From Macrosteles quadrilineatus (Eukaryota > Arthropoda > Insecta > Hemiptera > Cicadellidae), in the NCBI RefSeq assembly GCF_028750875.1, contig NW_026542599.1:27454484-27518483 (forward strand): a stretch of 64,000 nt of DNA. Direction: 5' to 3'. Shown in pieces: positions 1-11,281 of this stretch. A program made the translations under genes and the position numbers. Within the stretch, counting starts at the first letter, position 1; each line of letters starts with the position of its first letter. The notes under the pieces are model-generated. The model did not search any database. It saw nothing but the letters and a program-made list of their open reading frames with translations, and was not told where the DNA came from.

Positions 1-323
1 ATGAACTGTTACAAAAGAGCGCATAAATTTTGCAGTTGAGCCCAAGCTGTCATGTGTTATCGGCTGGTAAACAGCTGGTGGTTCCCGCCATTATTTCACA
101 CTGTTCGGTCATCCATTAGGAGCAGAGTGACGTCGGGACGCCTGATACCATCTGTGCAGAAGATTAGGTGATAACGAGTCCCTGATAGGGTGCGCGTGCG
201 CGTGTGTGCGCGGCGTCGTAGGTCGCGTCGGGACGATAGAAGCGTCAGTTTGTGTTCGCGTCGTTGACGGCTGTTCCGGTTGTGCGGAACTATTTCCGGT
301 CTGCTCAAGTTTCAGGGCACGAA
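1..323 (+). promoter_or_regulatory. Possible CpG-rich promoter and untranslated first exon
   Basis: This block is far richer in G+C and CpG than the AT-rich DNA after it. It contains a GC/GT-alternating stretch at about 189-212 and many CpGs between 130 and 300. It ends in CACGAAG followed by GTAAAAA, a plausible splice donor at 324, after which composition drops abruptly to intron-like. A TCAGTT match to the arthropod initiator lies at 245-250. An RGWYV-type downstream element (GGTTG, 278-282) is 4 bases off the canonical spacing, so core promoter assignment is weak. No coding sequence is recognised. The simplest reading is promoter plus 5' UTR exon of a + strand gene, cut by the window edge. 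It could also be a CpG-rich repeat fragment. Confidence 0.35.
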
Positions 324-1524
324 GGTAAAAACTAAGTAAAGTTGGATTGTTAAGTTTTTATCTAGTTTTAATGAACCTATCGAATAATACAGTTACAATT
401 ATACTAAGTGAGTTTTATCTAGGAAAGGTATAATTAATGAACGATTGAACGATTGAATTAATGGGGAATAATTTTATGGTAAATTATTTGTTTTGTATGC
501 GACAATGTGATGTAAAAATTGAGAAGGCAAATGATTAATGCAATATTTTATACAAAATTAAAACCCGTCTACGCTTTGTAATAGTTAAAATTTTTCTTCA
601 ATACAAATTTTTTAAGTAGTTCTGGAGGCATAACTTAAGCCAATTTAATAAATATAAAATTCCTTGGATTAATCTTTTACTACGGTACTAATTACTAGTT
701 ATTGTAATTATAAATACGACTTTTATTGCAATAATAATACCGAACCACAATCGATATTTGTTTATTGACATTGAAATACAAAATTATCAGACAAATGCTT
801 CTTTTATGGTAAATTATTTTCTTTGCCCATAAGGACTTTATGAAATAATACTAGCCAATAGGGATAAAGGTATTTTTTATATCACGGTTAAAAATAATTA
901 TGCTCTGCAATTTTATTATGATGGAGTGATTCTGTAATTTTATTTAGAATTCAATTGCAGTTTCAATGGTTATAGAAGTGGTATTTTAAAAATATACTAA
1001 GTCTACCATTGTAATTACCTCATGACCATTTTATCTTAATTCTAAATGTAAAACGAGTATTTTAAACAGTATATATCTTTAAAAATACAAAACTCCTATA
1101 TTTATAATTTATATCATAAAAAAATCTAAATAGTTACAAAAATACAAACCTCTTATTAAACAAATATTTCAAAAATGTTATATGCAAAATTAAAAATTCA
1201 TATGGATCTTAGGTTTTAAGTAAGATAAAATCCGTAACATACGTCAGTATTTAGTACAGTAAAAATGTTTAAGCAACTGTTCTGCCATTATCAGAATTGC
1301 ATAAATATAACAAATTTATTGGTGATTATTAAGTGCTAATTTGAGAGTATTTTTCTAAATAATTGGAAATGTTTATGGTTAATCGTTTTTATATAGTTCT
1401 ATGATTGTAAATTATCCTTTCTCGCAATAGTTGATGCTGTTAGCAACGGATGATTATGTTTCTATAAAAAACTATATATTACGATTGAAATTTTTATTTC
1501 AGTTACAAAAGTGTTTTATGTAAA
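324..1524. other. AT-rich non-coding stretch
   Basis: AT-rich sequence with no recognisable exon, RNA gene or repeat. If the block before it is a first exon, this is the start of its intron. Confidence 0.5.
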
Positions 1525-1710
1525 ACTAGCTGTTACCCACGGGCTTCACCCCGTTTGACTTCATAAGTATTAACAAAACTATTGATTGAACTACGGATTG
1601 ATTAAGTTAAGCTAAAATAAACTAAACAATATACAGTAATACGAACAAATAAACACACCTGATTTTAACAAGTTAATAAATTCAAACAAATAAGCACAGC
1701 TGAGGTATTT
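1525..1710 (-). mobile_element. Helitron-type 3' end (minus strand), 5' part not resolved
   Basis: Read on the minus strand, the sequence forms a short hairpin (CGGG, 6-base loop, CCCG; about 1540-1553), then about 10 bases, then CTAG at 1526-1529, then a T. This is the canonical Helitron 3' terminus (hairpin, then CTRR, inserted 5' to T). The element should continue to higher coordinates, but no TC-starting 5' end was found, so the right boundary is a guess. It is probably a decayed non-autonomous copy. Confidence 0.5.
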
Positions 1711-3025
1711 TTAACATTAGGTGTATGAAAAGTCCCCTTTAGAAAGGAATTACGGGTAATTTAGGAAATAATGAATAGTTTTGTACAAGGTTTCTCGTCA
1801 TGACGAAAATTTTAAATATATGGTTTATAGGGGTGTGACTTGTATTCTCAAAAGTTCATGGGTACTTTAGAATTTATATATGGATATCATTTCCGCATAA
1901 TTAATATATTTATTGTTCTATAGAAAGCTTACTCATAAAAACAACAAAAGGGCTTCACAATGTAATAGTTTTCTCGCATGCATCACTGTTAGCATTTTAT
2001 TGTTTTAGGAATATTTTACAATGGATTCATCATTAACATGGGTTGTAAAATAAAACTTTTTGTGAAATATTGTATATAGAACGGCAATTCACACTCGCTT
2101 AAAGTATGAACATATTTCTGATGCTAAAAATAGTCAAAAGGACTTCTTTCCCATTCTCCAATCCAAAATAGACTCAGAGAACGCTATAAGGAATTCAGTT
2201 TTCCATTTTCGTAACATTGAAATATAAATATATTATAAAAATATGTTATTTATAGGGTCATTTTTAGTAACGTTTTAACTTGTTGTTTAACCACTATGCA
2301 ATTTATATTATATTCAGTGATTGACAACGTAAATATTTTATTTAGAGGAAAATACTAAAAATTCTGACCTTGGTAAAATGTATAAAAAGCTAAATGTAGC
2401 AATATTAAAACCCATATTTAGTGATTGGCTGTTGTACAATAGGGTACAGTGTCGTCACTATGCTTGAATTAATATCATTATATAAAGGATTTAGACTGAT
2501 TGTAACTATAAATAAAAAGTATAAATTAAACAAATAGTGAAGTATTATATTTAAAAACAAAGTTTTGTGTTCATCTCACAGAAAATATTCTGCGCTGGAT
2601 TGAAAGATTCTATTTAAGGTATCACTAAATCTGCTTGGGTTTGAATTCAGTTAGACACGCATTCCTAAACTATGCCATAAAAATGTTCAAGAATTAATTA
2701 ATTGGGTTAGCGGATAAAAAAAAAACAAAAAAAGTTTTAAAACAAACCATCTAAGTTCACACCAAACTACTCAAGGCATTTAAGGGCATTTATAAGTTGA
2801 CGATTTCAATAGAAAAAAAATAGCTTTGACTAACTGTTTGGTAACTATTCTCAAGAGAAAACTTATAAAATTGATTAAATTCTTTAAGATTACAACTCCA
2901 AAATGTTTAATTTATTAGTTACATAGCTTCTTCAAGCTATAGATATTACAAGCATTGACTTAACTAAGTAATAAGTTTACAACAAAGATCATTATGGTGT
3001 GGGTAGCCTCCGGATTGCGAATAAT
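1711..3025. other. AT-rich non-coding stretch
   Basis: No gene, RNA or clear repeat recognised. Confidence 0.45.
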
Positions 3026-3280
3026 AACTATGATAGTGGTTTAAATACCTTATTCATGCAATCCAATTGTTGTCTCCACAACTAGTTTCAACCTGCTAGG
3101 AGGTCATCATCAGGTGAGTTTGTGTGTTTGTGTAAATGTAAAAAAACTGTTACTGACGACCTTCATATGAAGTAATTCATCCTTGTACTCACCTGATGAT
3201 GACCTCCTAGCAGGTTGAAACTAGTTGTGGAGACAACAATTGGATTGCATGAATAAGGTATTTAAACCACTATCATAGTT
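3026..3280. mobile_element. Foldback element with 94-bp inverted arms
   Basis: The left arm (3026-3119) and right arm (3187-3280) are essentially perfect reverse complements of 94 bp around a 67-bp loop. The arms contain the CTCCTAGCAGG block and its complement. No ORF is present, and no convincing target-site duplication was found at these borders. It is a MITE or foldback-type element, and its near-perfect arms suggest a recent insertion or gene conversion between the arms. Confidence 0.85.
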
Positions 3281-4376
3281 TCAACAAAGAACTTGTAGAA
3301 ATGTACATATTTTACATAGTTTTAATGAAAAAAAAAACGTAGTCAATGAGCAATGCATTTTAGAGTTTAAATAATTCGTCTACATCTTGTATCTACTGAT
3401 CTCGCCCCGTTTATAATGAAAAAAAGAAATCAAAATACTGACAGAGTAGACATGATGGCCATGACTCCCTAATAGCCTAACATCGTTTTCAAGCTCAAAT
3501 TTTGACTGTATATTTTAAAATATATATTTATCCTACCTAGAAATAGAGATGATATTTTCGTGATAGATTCTGGGTGTTTTCAGTTTTGGTTTACGGAAAC
3601 GTAGAAAAACATGATGTCACGTGATGTTTAGAAGCTCCCTGACCCTGAGACCAATTTACGATCCTTGATAAGACAGCTACAGACAGTCCTGTAATTTACT
3701 ACTCCCATACCCCTACCCCCGCTACACCACTGTCAAACATCTGAACAGCTTGCCAGCCTACGTCATAGGTTTACGTCGTAGTGTGCGTTACATCGGTTTA
3801 ATTTACAGTATTGCGTACCATTACGAAATTTAATTTTCATCGACAAATTAACAATTCTTGATAATTATGTCACTAGCAGAATACTCGTCCTTCGTACGGG
3901 GTTAGCATATAAGTATAGAATGCTTATTGCAGAGTTATATTCGTGCTTTGGGTTTGCAATGGGAGAGGACACGGTTTGAGTAAATTTAGTTATTTTAATT
4001 CACGGTATAACACATCTACCATAGCCATGAGGTTCTACCACGACACCTAAACAATAAAAATTCAACTATGGAATATTTGCAAAATTATTAGACTAATTAT
4101 AAATTAAAAACATAAAACATAACTGTAAACAATCCTACTTTGAATGTTCTCATTGTGTATCACCGCTTTTTGTTGCTGCTTGGTTCAAATTAACTGTTGA
4201 CATAAATGCATAAAAAAATGTAATAATGCTGCACCCTGTTGCACCTTATAACACTTATAATGATATTGAATTCCATAGAACCAGCTTGTGTTGTTGAAAC
4301 GGCTGGCAAGATTCTTTAATTCCTTTTAAATGTGAATAATAATTTAAATTAATTAAATGAATAACATGGAGTGTCC
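3281..4376. other. Non-coding stretch with a slightly CpG-richer patch
   Basis: Mostly AT-rich. About 3610-3800 is richer in CpG and has a CACGTG E-box (3618-3623) and a TACGTCA CRE-like half (about 3759). Nothing here is supported as a gene. Confidence 0.35.
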
Positions 4377-4508
4377 CTAGAGGCACTGGGGCGCGGAGCC
4401 CGAAAGGATTTTTGATATAAGAATATGGCTATATGTTAATCGGAAATGTGAGCTAAAACAAACAAACAAATAAACACAAACAATTTCACATTTATAATAT
4501 TAGTAAGA
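4377..4508 (-). mobile_element. Miniature Helitron-like element (both ends, almost no body)
   Basis: On the minus strand the 5' end begins with TC in TCTTACTAATATTATAAA (from 4508 downwards), preceded by A. This resembles the 5' ends of insect Helitrons. A GTTT-rich stretch follows. The 3' end has a GC-rich hairpin (GGGC..GCCC, about 4391-4402) and then CTAG (4377-4380). The next base is G where T is expected, so the end is mutated or slightly misplaced. At about 132 bp this is a minimal, non-autonomous copy. Confidence 0.55.
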
Positions 4509-5105
4509 TAAGATAACATTAGTATAATATGATATGATTTCATTAAGTCATATCAAAATTTAGAGGTTCGAATTCTGAGCATTGTCATATTACAAACTAT
4601 TATGCAACATTACAAATCATCCAATCTCGTAAACAAATTTAATTTAGTTTATTCAAACCTAAGACAAATTTTAGCTTCTTCGAGAACTTTACTTTGATGC
4701 GTAATATTAATATTTTTTATATTTAGCCGTGTTTTTTAGTTGTCCCTTTAATTTGTTTTATTTTATGTTGTTAAGGAAATAACACGCGTTGCTTCAGTAA
4801 CAGCACGACTGACTTAACGTAATTAGATTCCAACCCTGTTGTTGGTTTCCAATATAGATTATAGCGAAGTGTCTTTAAATATAACAAGTTGTTTTGCTCG
4901 TGATTCGCAACGGGATGAGAATACAGAAGAGAATGATTGGTTATTTTTAATCTAGAGTAAAAACACTTACATTGATTATTGATTAGGTTACACTCAGTTG
5001 TAGTACTGCTTATTGAAATGAATATCTCTTTTGTTTGTGTGTTTGCGTATGTTTGCGCGTGTTTGTGTTGTTTGTTTGTGAAAGTGTCTATCAATGTTGT
5101 GTTGG

Positions 5106-5165
5106 TGAGGGATATGGTGAAGTAGTTAAGGTGATCGCCTTCAAATCTGAAGGTTGGTGGTTTTT
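5106..5165 (+). mobile_element. tRNA-derived SINE head, copy 1
   Basis: The sequence has an A-box-like GGTGAAGTAGTTAAGG, an anticodon-arm-like stem (CCTTC, AAATCT, GAAGG) and a TGGTGGTT start of a degenerate B box. It matches 6496-6551 closely. There is no acceptor stem pairing or intact B box, so it is a SINE head or tRNA pseudogene and not a functional tRNA. Confidence 0.55.
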
Positions 5166-6495
5166 TTAAATCAGCTGAGAAGCAGAGTTAAAATTAAAAC
5201 AATAATTTATTGAAGGGTAAACATACAAAAATACATAATTTTCCTAATAGATTCTATTACACGAATACGACAAACAGTTAGAATTCAAAACCAATGTCAC
5301 AGCTAACGCATATTTAATATTTAAAATGTGAATAAATATGATCCATCAAATAAGATTTGTGCCCTTTGAAGAGAGTGTATAAAAAACTAATATTTTAGTA
5401 GGAATTTCTCATAAAGGCCAAGTAAGTGATCGATGGTGTCAGGGTTACGACTTTATTGAAAATTGCGAGTTCTTTCTAAACATGACGTATAAGTGTAGGT
5501 GCAAATATGACCATACTCTTGTTTAATCAATTCATAAGTAAACTTGAGAGCAACGAATTTGTAAAGATTAAGCTCTAGTAAAAACTGGTAAGGGTTCAGT
5601 AACCTCTGATGTATATTTTTAACAAGATTAGTTTTACAGCTGCCAATGTGGCGTATTTGTTTTATAAGAACTCACTTCGTTCATTCAATTACTAAATAAA
5701 ACATGCATCAAAGATTCTCAAGACAGAGATCAGAATTAGAAACATGAGATTAAAGAACACAAAAATCGGTGATGTAACACTTGTGGTTTTATTCTAAATT
5801 ATAGGCCTACTTTTAAACGGTTTACTGGAAGTGTTTCGCCGGAAGTTTCATTGATGAATACTGTTAACATAGTATAAAATGGAAATCTGTATATCCTAAA
5901 AACAAAACATTTAAGTCCTAAACTATTCAAACTTACAATTAATCGACCTCACAAATATATCTAATTGTTTTCAAATAAAATAGTTATACAACTATTCAGC
6001 CACTAATGTAATGTTTTGTAACAAAGTTAAATCCGATTGTGGTTAATGTCCTCTAGTTAACTATCAACAACTCACCACTCTGTTAACATCAATCGACTTT
6101 CACATTCCTTTAATTAACTTATCGGCGCTGTCAGCTCACAACCATTGATTTAGATTACTGTTCATTTGAAAATGTTTATGTAGATGCATACCAATGTTAA
6201 GAAATATGTTTTCCAACACAAGTTCAGATTAACGTACCGTAGAAATCGAAGGTTTTGTCCGTAATATTTATCTCACTACGTGGTTCTGGTTTTAAACATT
6301 TAATATAAACAATCATATTCCAATATAAAAAAAAAACACTTTTGGAGTTTTATAAAATATAACAAAATTGAAACATCTCAGAATTTTAATTAAATTTACA
6401 AACTTCTGTCATTTTCTGTACTGGTTTAACTGTTTAATAACTTTTATTTATGAGGAGTTAAAAAAATAAATAGCTCTCTTCATCTACAAAACTAT
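5166..6495. other. AT-rich non-coding stretch
   Basis: Nothing recognised. The sequence just after 5166 may be the decayed body of the SINE. Confidence 0.45.
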
Positions 6496-6551
6496 CTAAA
6501 TAGTGAAGTAGTTATGGAGATCGCCTTCAAATCTGAAGGTTGGTGGTTGTA
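6496..6551 (+). mobile_element. tRNA-derived SINE head, copy 2
   Basis: It shares GTGAAGTAGTTA, the block GATCGCCTTCAAATCTGAAG and GGTTGGTGGTT with 5106-5165. The downstream sequence differs from that of copy 1. It is followed at about 6655-6710 by a degenerate tandem of ACATAAAATA-like units, a plausible A-rich SINE tail or microsatellite. Confidence 0.55.
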
Positions 6552-6654
6552 AACAGAGATAATTTCTCAACCAAATGCCTATCAGTTAACGATTCTATCA
6601 AACAAGGGGTTGATTTCAGATAAAAATAAGATCAGGATTTGGACCGTTACCCTA

Positions 6655-6712
6655 CAAATACATAAAATACATAAAATACACAAATTACATAAATAATAAC
6701 ATAAAGATTTTG
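6655..6712 (+). repeat. Short degenerate tandem repeat, about 10-bp unit
   Basis: Repeated ACATAAAATA-like units with decay towards the right. Confidence 0.6.
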
Positions 6713-7690
6713 TAGATAGTTAGCAATTGTTTTGTAAAAAAGTTATATCTGAGGTTTGTTTCTATACAGGATGAATCAGACTACTGTATCCGTGCACATA
6801 CTGTATTAACGGGATATACAGCCCTTGTGTAACTGGCTGACTTACTGGTCAGGTATACAAATGACCAGTATTTTAATGATCGCAACATTGAAAGAAAAGT
6901 GCCTAAAGTGAAGTTTTAAAATTGTAACCCACTGAAAAATGTTGAATGCCAGATTTTTAATAAAAAGGTCGTTTTTAACGCTTGTTAGGCAAAACCGTTG
7001 TGCTTGGGTGGTCTGATTTACCCTGTGTAAATAAACATTTGAAGTTATTATCATGAGGGAAATTACTGTTCGTGACTGGTGTGGTATGAACCCGTGTCCC
7101 CTTCGCTTGACCAGCTACATCATCCATTTAAAAAGACTATGTAAAGAGAGGAACGTTTGTTTATGGAAAGTTTGCTGATGTTAGAACGGCTCGGAAATTT
7201 ATCGGAACCAAACAATCGATCCTCTTTGACCATATAGTCAAACCTGGTGGTTTGCAATGTTTCTAAGTTAAATAGCTCTTCATTGTTTATTGTTTTTAAT
7301 GTGTTTCGTTTAACATAACCATAAAAATATAACATTAGCTTGAGTAAAATAATCTTAACCAAAATTGACAAATTCGTTAATTAAACCCTATTTGGGTATT
7401 TTTCAATATCAATTTGTAATCTCAACGACTTAATTAGTGCGGCTTGTTTTTAAAGCTTAGCTTACTTGTTGTAAATTAAGTGCTTTTTAAAATTTTCAAA
7501 TAATGTTTCCCAATATTGGATTAATCATGTTATCCATCTTCCATGTGAAACAACGTTTAACTGAATATAATTATAATTAGTGTTTTAAATAAATACCATA
7601 TTAAAAAGAGTAGCATGGTGATTTAATAAATGATGTATTAAACAAACACTTTTAAGAGCATATAAGATAGAAATTTCCAAGAACCAATAC
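6713..7690. other. AT-rich non-coding stretch
   Basis: Nothing recognised. Short open frames on the minus strand look like chance. Confidence 0.45.
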
Positions 7691-7988
7691 TCTATCAATG
7701 CACGGAAAGTAAATAAAAGAGACGTCTTATAACACTTAAAACATATACTTACGCTTATACTCTTACTCACAAGACGGTAAATTTACAAAAAAGATGGTAA
7801 GTGGTGATCATCATCAGACCCAATCGATCACCGCTTACCATCTTTTTGGTATATTTACCGTCTTGTAAGTAACAGTATAAGCGTAAATATATGTTTTACT
7901 GTTTTAAGTGTTATAAGATATCTCTTTCATTTAATTTCCGTAAATTTAATGACACGTACAATGCTGATCAAGAAGTTATTCTATCAAT
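7691..7988 (+). mobile_element. Hairpin element family, copy 1, with 9-bp target-site duplication
   Basis: The element body (7700-7979) has inverted arms of about 110 bp (left about 7703-7809, right about 7830-7940), plus about 39 bp at the right end (7941-7979) with no left partner. TCTATCAAT occurs immediately outside both ends (7691-7699 and 7980-7988), a 9-bp target-site duplication. The right tail, including GATCAAGAAGTTAT, is shared with the copy at 32606-32922. There is no coding capacity. Confidence 0.8.
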
Positions 7989-9640
7989 CTGTTTTAAGCT
8001 ATGTAATATATAGTTTTTTCTTTTGTAACTCAGTAATACATACTTTATTTTTTTACAAATGGCTCATTTAAAACTATGATTTTATAGCACATAATATGAA
8101 TCGTACAGTAGCTTGAATTAAGTAAGTTATTGAAACTTTTAATTGTAAATAGATAGGTTAATAACAATACTACTTTTATAATTAATATCATGCCGTTTAT
8201 GTTCAATTATTCCTCCCTTGCTCAAAGTCTGTATGTTGAAATTTATATTGAATAGCAAACTTTATCAAACGTCGAATGGAGTGAAGTGGATGTTTTATGA
8301 AGCCATTTCAAAGCGGAAAACCTTTAATTTCGTTGTCGATAAACAAAACCACGACTGGAAAGGATCCAAAACCACATATCTGGTTTCAAGGGAAGTATTT
8401 ATTAAATTATTTTTCCGCTCTTTTTTTAACGAATTCTATTACCCTCCAGTTATCATAAGTATTAATCAGCTCAAATTATCTTTAGAATGAATTCCAAATA
8501 CTGATATTTTTACGTCATACTGGGAAATAATATTGAAAATGTGATATTAAATAAAGCTGCACAGATTCCTAACAATCAGTCAAATAAATTATCGTAAATA
8601 AACTAAATTTTTCTGGAATACATTATTAATACAGTTTCCTGTTGGTAAACTTATTATTTCAATACAAAGTATTATTCATCTTTAAAATTGCTTCTTTAGG
8701 ACATCTTGTTTGTAGGAATAGTATGTTAAATTCAGTCTTGAAAATCTAAATAGTATACATTTTATATACGTCAATCAACCACTATCAGATATAAATAATT
8801 CTTACACGTTGCATAGTTGTTCATGCTAAGTGAATTCTGTAAAAAAAGATTAAACATAAAAAATAACGTTTTGCCTAGGTTTTCTTGATTTTTCTACATC
8901 AAACCTCCATAACAGCTATACAAAAAAGGGGCCTGGCAGCAAATGATTTTCAATCCTTCTCCAAAGTCTGCTTATTTCTTGATGAGTGTGTTATAATTAG
9001 TGTTACTTTAATGTTACTTTCATAGTCAACTCTTCCAAATGGGCTTTTATTATTATTATGATCGTTTTGGACAGAAACAAGGCGATATAAAGCACTTTAG
9101 TGAACAACTTTTACACGTTTGAACTAATAAACAATAATTAGCAAATGGGCACACTTATGTATTATAGGGTGTCTTATTCTCATTCGATCTCAGATAAATC
9201 TATCATAAAAATTAGCTAATTTGTTTTTCGGCATAGAGTAGTCGCAATAAATCCTAAATTATGGTTTTTGAATAATAATTCACGAGGGAAATCATATTAA
9301 AAGTAATGGTTTTAATTTATAATCTTAGTTCAGTGTAATAACAATAGACTGTGAATTTAATAATTTACTTTTTCAATTAAAACCATGTTTAAATCACAAT
9401 TTTCTTAACACTGGTACTTGAAATGTTACAAATTAATATAACAGTTTTTATTTATTTATTTTATTTACGCTTTTACCGTTTTGAAATGTGTACAATGAAA
9501 ATTGAACAAATATTTATTTCAGATAACGGTAGAGTATGAATGCCAAGCCAATATTACTTAAGGTTCGTTCCAATGTAAGAAACAATTTGAAAAGAAACAG
9601 GGAATCCAAGGTAATCCAAGCAAGCTCTAGTATTCATTGA
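7989..9640. other. AT-rich non-coding stretch
   Basis: No exon, RNA gene or clear repeat seen. The open frame at 8218-8490 has no recognisable motif. Confidence 0.45.
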
Positions 9641-9649
9641 TTCTCATGT

Positions 9650-9965
9650 CTAGAAAGGGATTTATTGCAAATTATATTCTAGGAAAGGTGGTTTTAGAGA
9701 AAAGGAAGGGGTTATACTTTGAGAGGATTAAATCCTAGAATGATTGAAGTCTCAAACTGAGATAGCATCGGACAACTTTCAGATTCCTTAATCTATTCTG
9801 TCGATTACTTTAAACGATCAAAGTGATATCGAGTAAATGTTGATCTCTTGTATTTACAATTGTCTAATGGGACATTGCATTTTTAGACATATTTAATTTC
9901 AGTGTTTTTAACATATGTATTGTACTCGTGCGGTAATGTTAGTCTAAATTAAAATGAGGGAGACG
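9650..9965 (+). repeat. Dispersed repeat R5, copy 1 (left of satellite)
   Basis: It shares an ordered series of blocks with 11785-12080: TTTGAGAGGATT, an ATGATTGAAG-like block, GATATCGA/GATATCAAA, ATCTCTTGT and TTTCAGTG. A shorter third match is at 36345-36455. The divergence indicates an old duplication. Confidence 0.65.
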
Positions 9966-10202
9966 ACAGTCATTTATAATAAAACATAGCTTGGCAAACA
10001 GTAATTAAAACAGAAAAAAATTAATTATATTGTAAAGGAAATATATTTTAAGATTAAACAACCACTTAAGAGTAAGGAATGTATGTATTCCTTATATCAC
10101 ATAAAGTTTGGTTTGATGTAATATGGATAAATATTTCATATTTGATCCTTTATTCAGTTTAATGGTTCGCCTTCCTCCAAAATATCAGGGCTTATTACAC
10201 AT

Positions 10203-11281
10203 ACTAGTCTCACATGTCCTAACTAAGCTGATCTCCGAACTATCTTAACCGAAAGTTGACATCAATTGCTGGTAAATTAGCTTCTGTTTCCTCGTTGTCT
10301 TTAGTCACTGAACTACTAGTCTCACATGTCCTAACTAAACTGATCACCGAACTATCTTAACCGAGAGTTGACATCAATTGCTGGTAAATTAGCTTTGGTT
10401 CCCTCGTTGTCTTTAGTCCACTGAACTACTAGTTTCACATGTCCTAACTAAACTGATTACCGAACTATCTTAACCGAGAGTTGACATCAATTGCTGGTAA
10501 ATTAGCTTTGGTTCCCTCGTTGTCTTTAGTCCACTGAACTACTAGTCTCACATGTCCTTACTAAACTTATCACCGAACTATTTTAACCGGGAGTTGACAT
10601 CAATTGCTGGTAAGTTAGCTTTGGTTTCCTCGTTGTCTTTAGTCCACTGAACTACTAGTCTCACATGTCCTAACTAAACTGATCACCGAACTATCTTAAA
10701 CGAGAATTGTCATCAATTGCTGGTAAATTAGCTTTGGTTCCCTCGTTGTGTTTAGTCCACTTAACTACTAGTCTCACATGTCCTAACTAAACTTATCACC
10801 GAACTATTTTAACCGGGAGTTGACATCAATTGCTGGTAAGTTAGCTTTGGTTTCCTCGTTGTCTTTAGTCCACTGAACTAGCCTACTAGTCTCACATGTC
10901 CTAACTAAACTGATCACCGAACCACAGACAATATAATACTTTAATGTTTATTGTTTATTCCATTGTCTGTGACCGAACTATCTTAACAGAGAGTTGTCAT
11001 CAATTGCTGGTGAATTAGCTTTGGTTTCCTCGTTGTCTTTAGTCCACTGAGCTAGCCTACTTGTCCACATGTCCTAACTAAATTGATCACCGAACTATCT
11101 TAACCGAGAATTTTCATTAATTGCTGGTAAATTAGCTTTGGTTCCCTCGTTGTCTTTAGTCACTGAACTACTAGTCTCACATGTCCTAACTAAACTGATC
11201 ACCGAACTATCTTAACCGAAAGTTGATATCAATTGCTATTAAATTAACTTTGGTTCCCTCGTTGTCTTTAGTTCACTGAAC
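10203..11281 (+). repeat. 113-bp satellite array, nine monomers
   Basis: Monomers begin with ACTAGTCTCACATGTCC or close variants at 10203, 10315, 10428, 10541, 10654, 10767, 10885, 11059 and 11170. The usual spacing is 112-113 bp. One unit has an extra GCCTA-type 5 bp and one holds a 49-bp insertion with its 7-bp duplication. Monomers at 10541 and 10767 share variants (TTTTAACCGGGAG, GGTAAGTTAG) that the unit between them lacks. There is no stable spacer or repeat structure, so it is not a CRISPR array. Confidence 0.93.
10923..10971. mobile_element. 49-bp inverted-repeat insertion inside a satellite monomer
   Basis: The insert starts CACAGACAAT and ends ATTGTCTGTG, a perfect 10-bp terminal inverted repeat. 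It is bounded on both sides by ACCGAAC (10916-10922 and 10972-10978), whereas the uninterrupted monomers have this heptamer once. That is direct evidence of a 49-bp insertion with a 7-bp target-site duplication. The superfamily is unknown. Confidence 0.85.

Noticed and set aside
245..282. Complete Inr plus DPE core promoter
   Set aside because: The DPE-like word is 4 bases off the required spacing, so only the initiator match is noted.
4561..4585. B-box-like GGTTCGAATTC
   Set aside because: No A box at the right distance upstream, so a tRNA or SINE is not supported.
4771..5094. 107-residue minus-strand open frame
   Set aside because: Low-complexity composition, partly from a GTTTGT-rich tract, and no recognisable domain.
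10203..11281. CRISPR-like array
   Set aside because: The whole 113-bp unit repeats with no variable spacers. This is eukaryotic satellite DNA.
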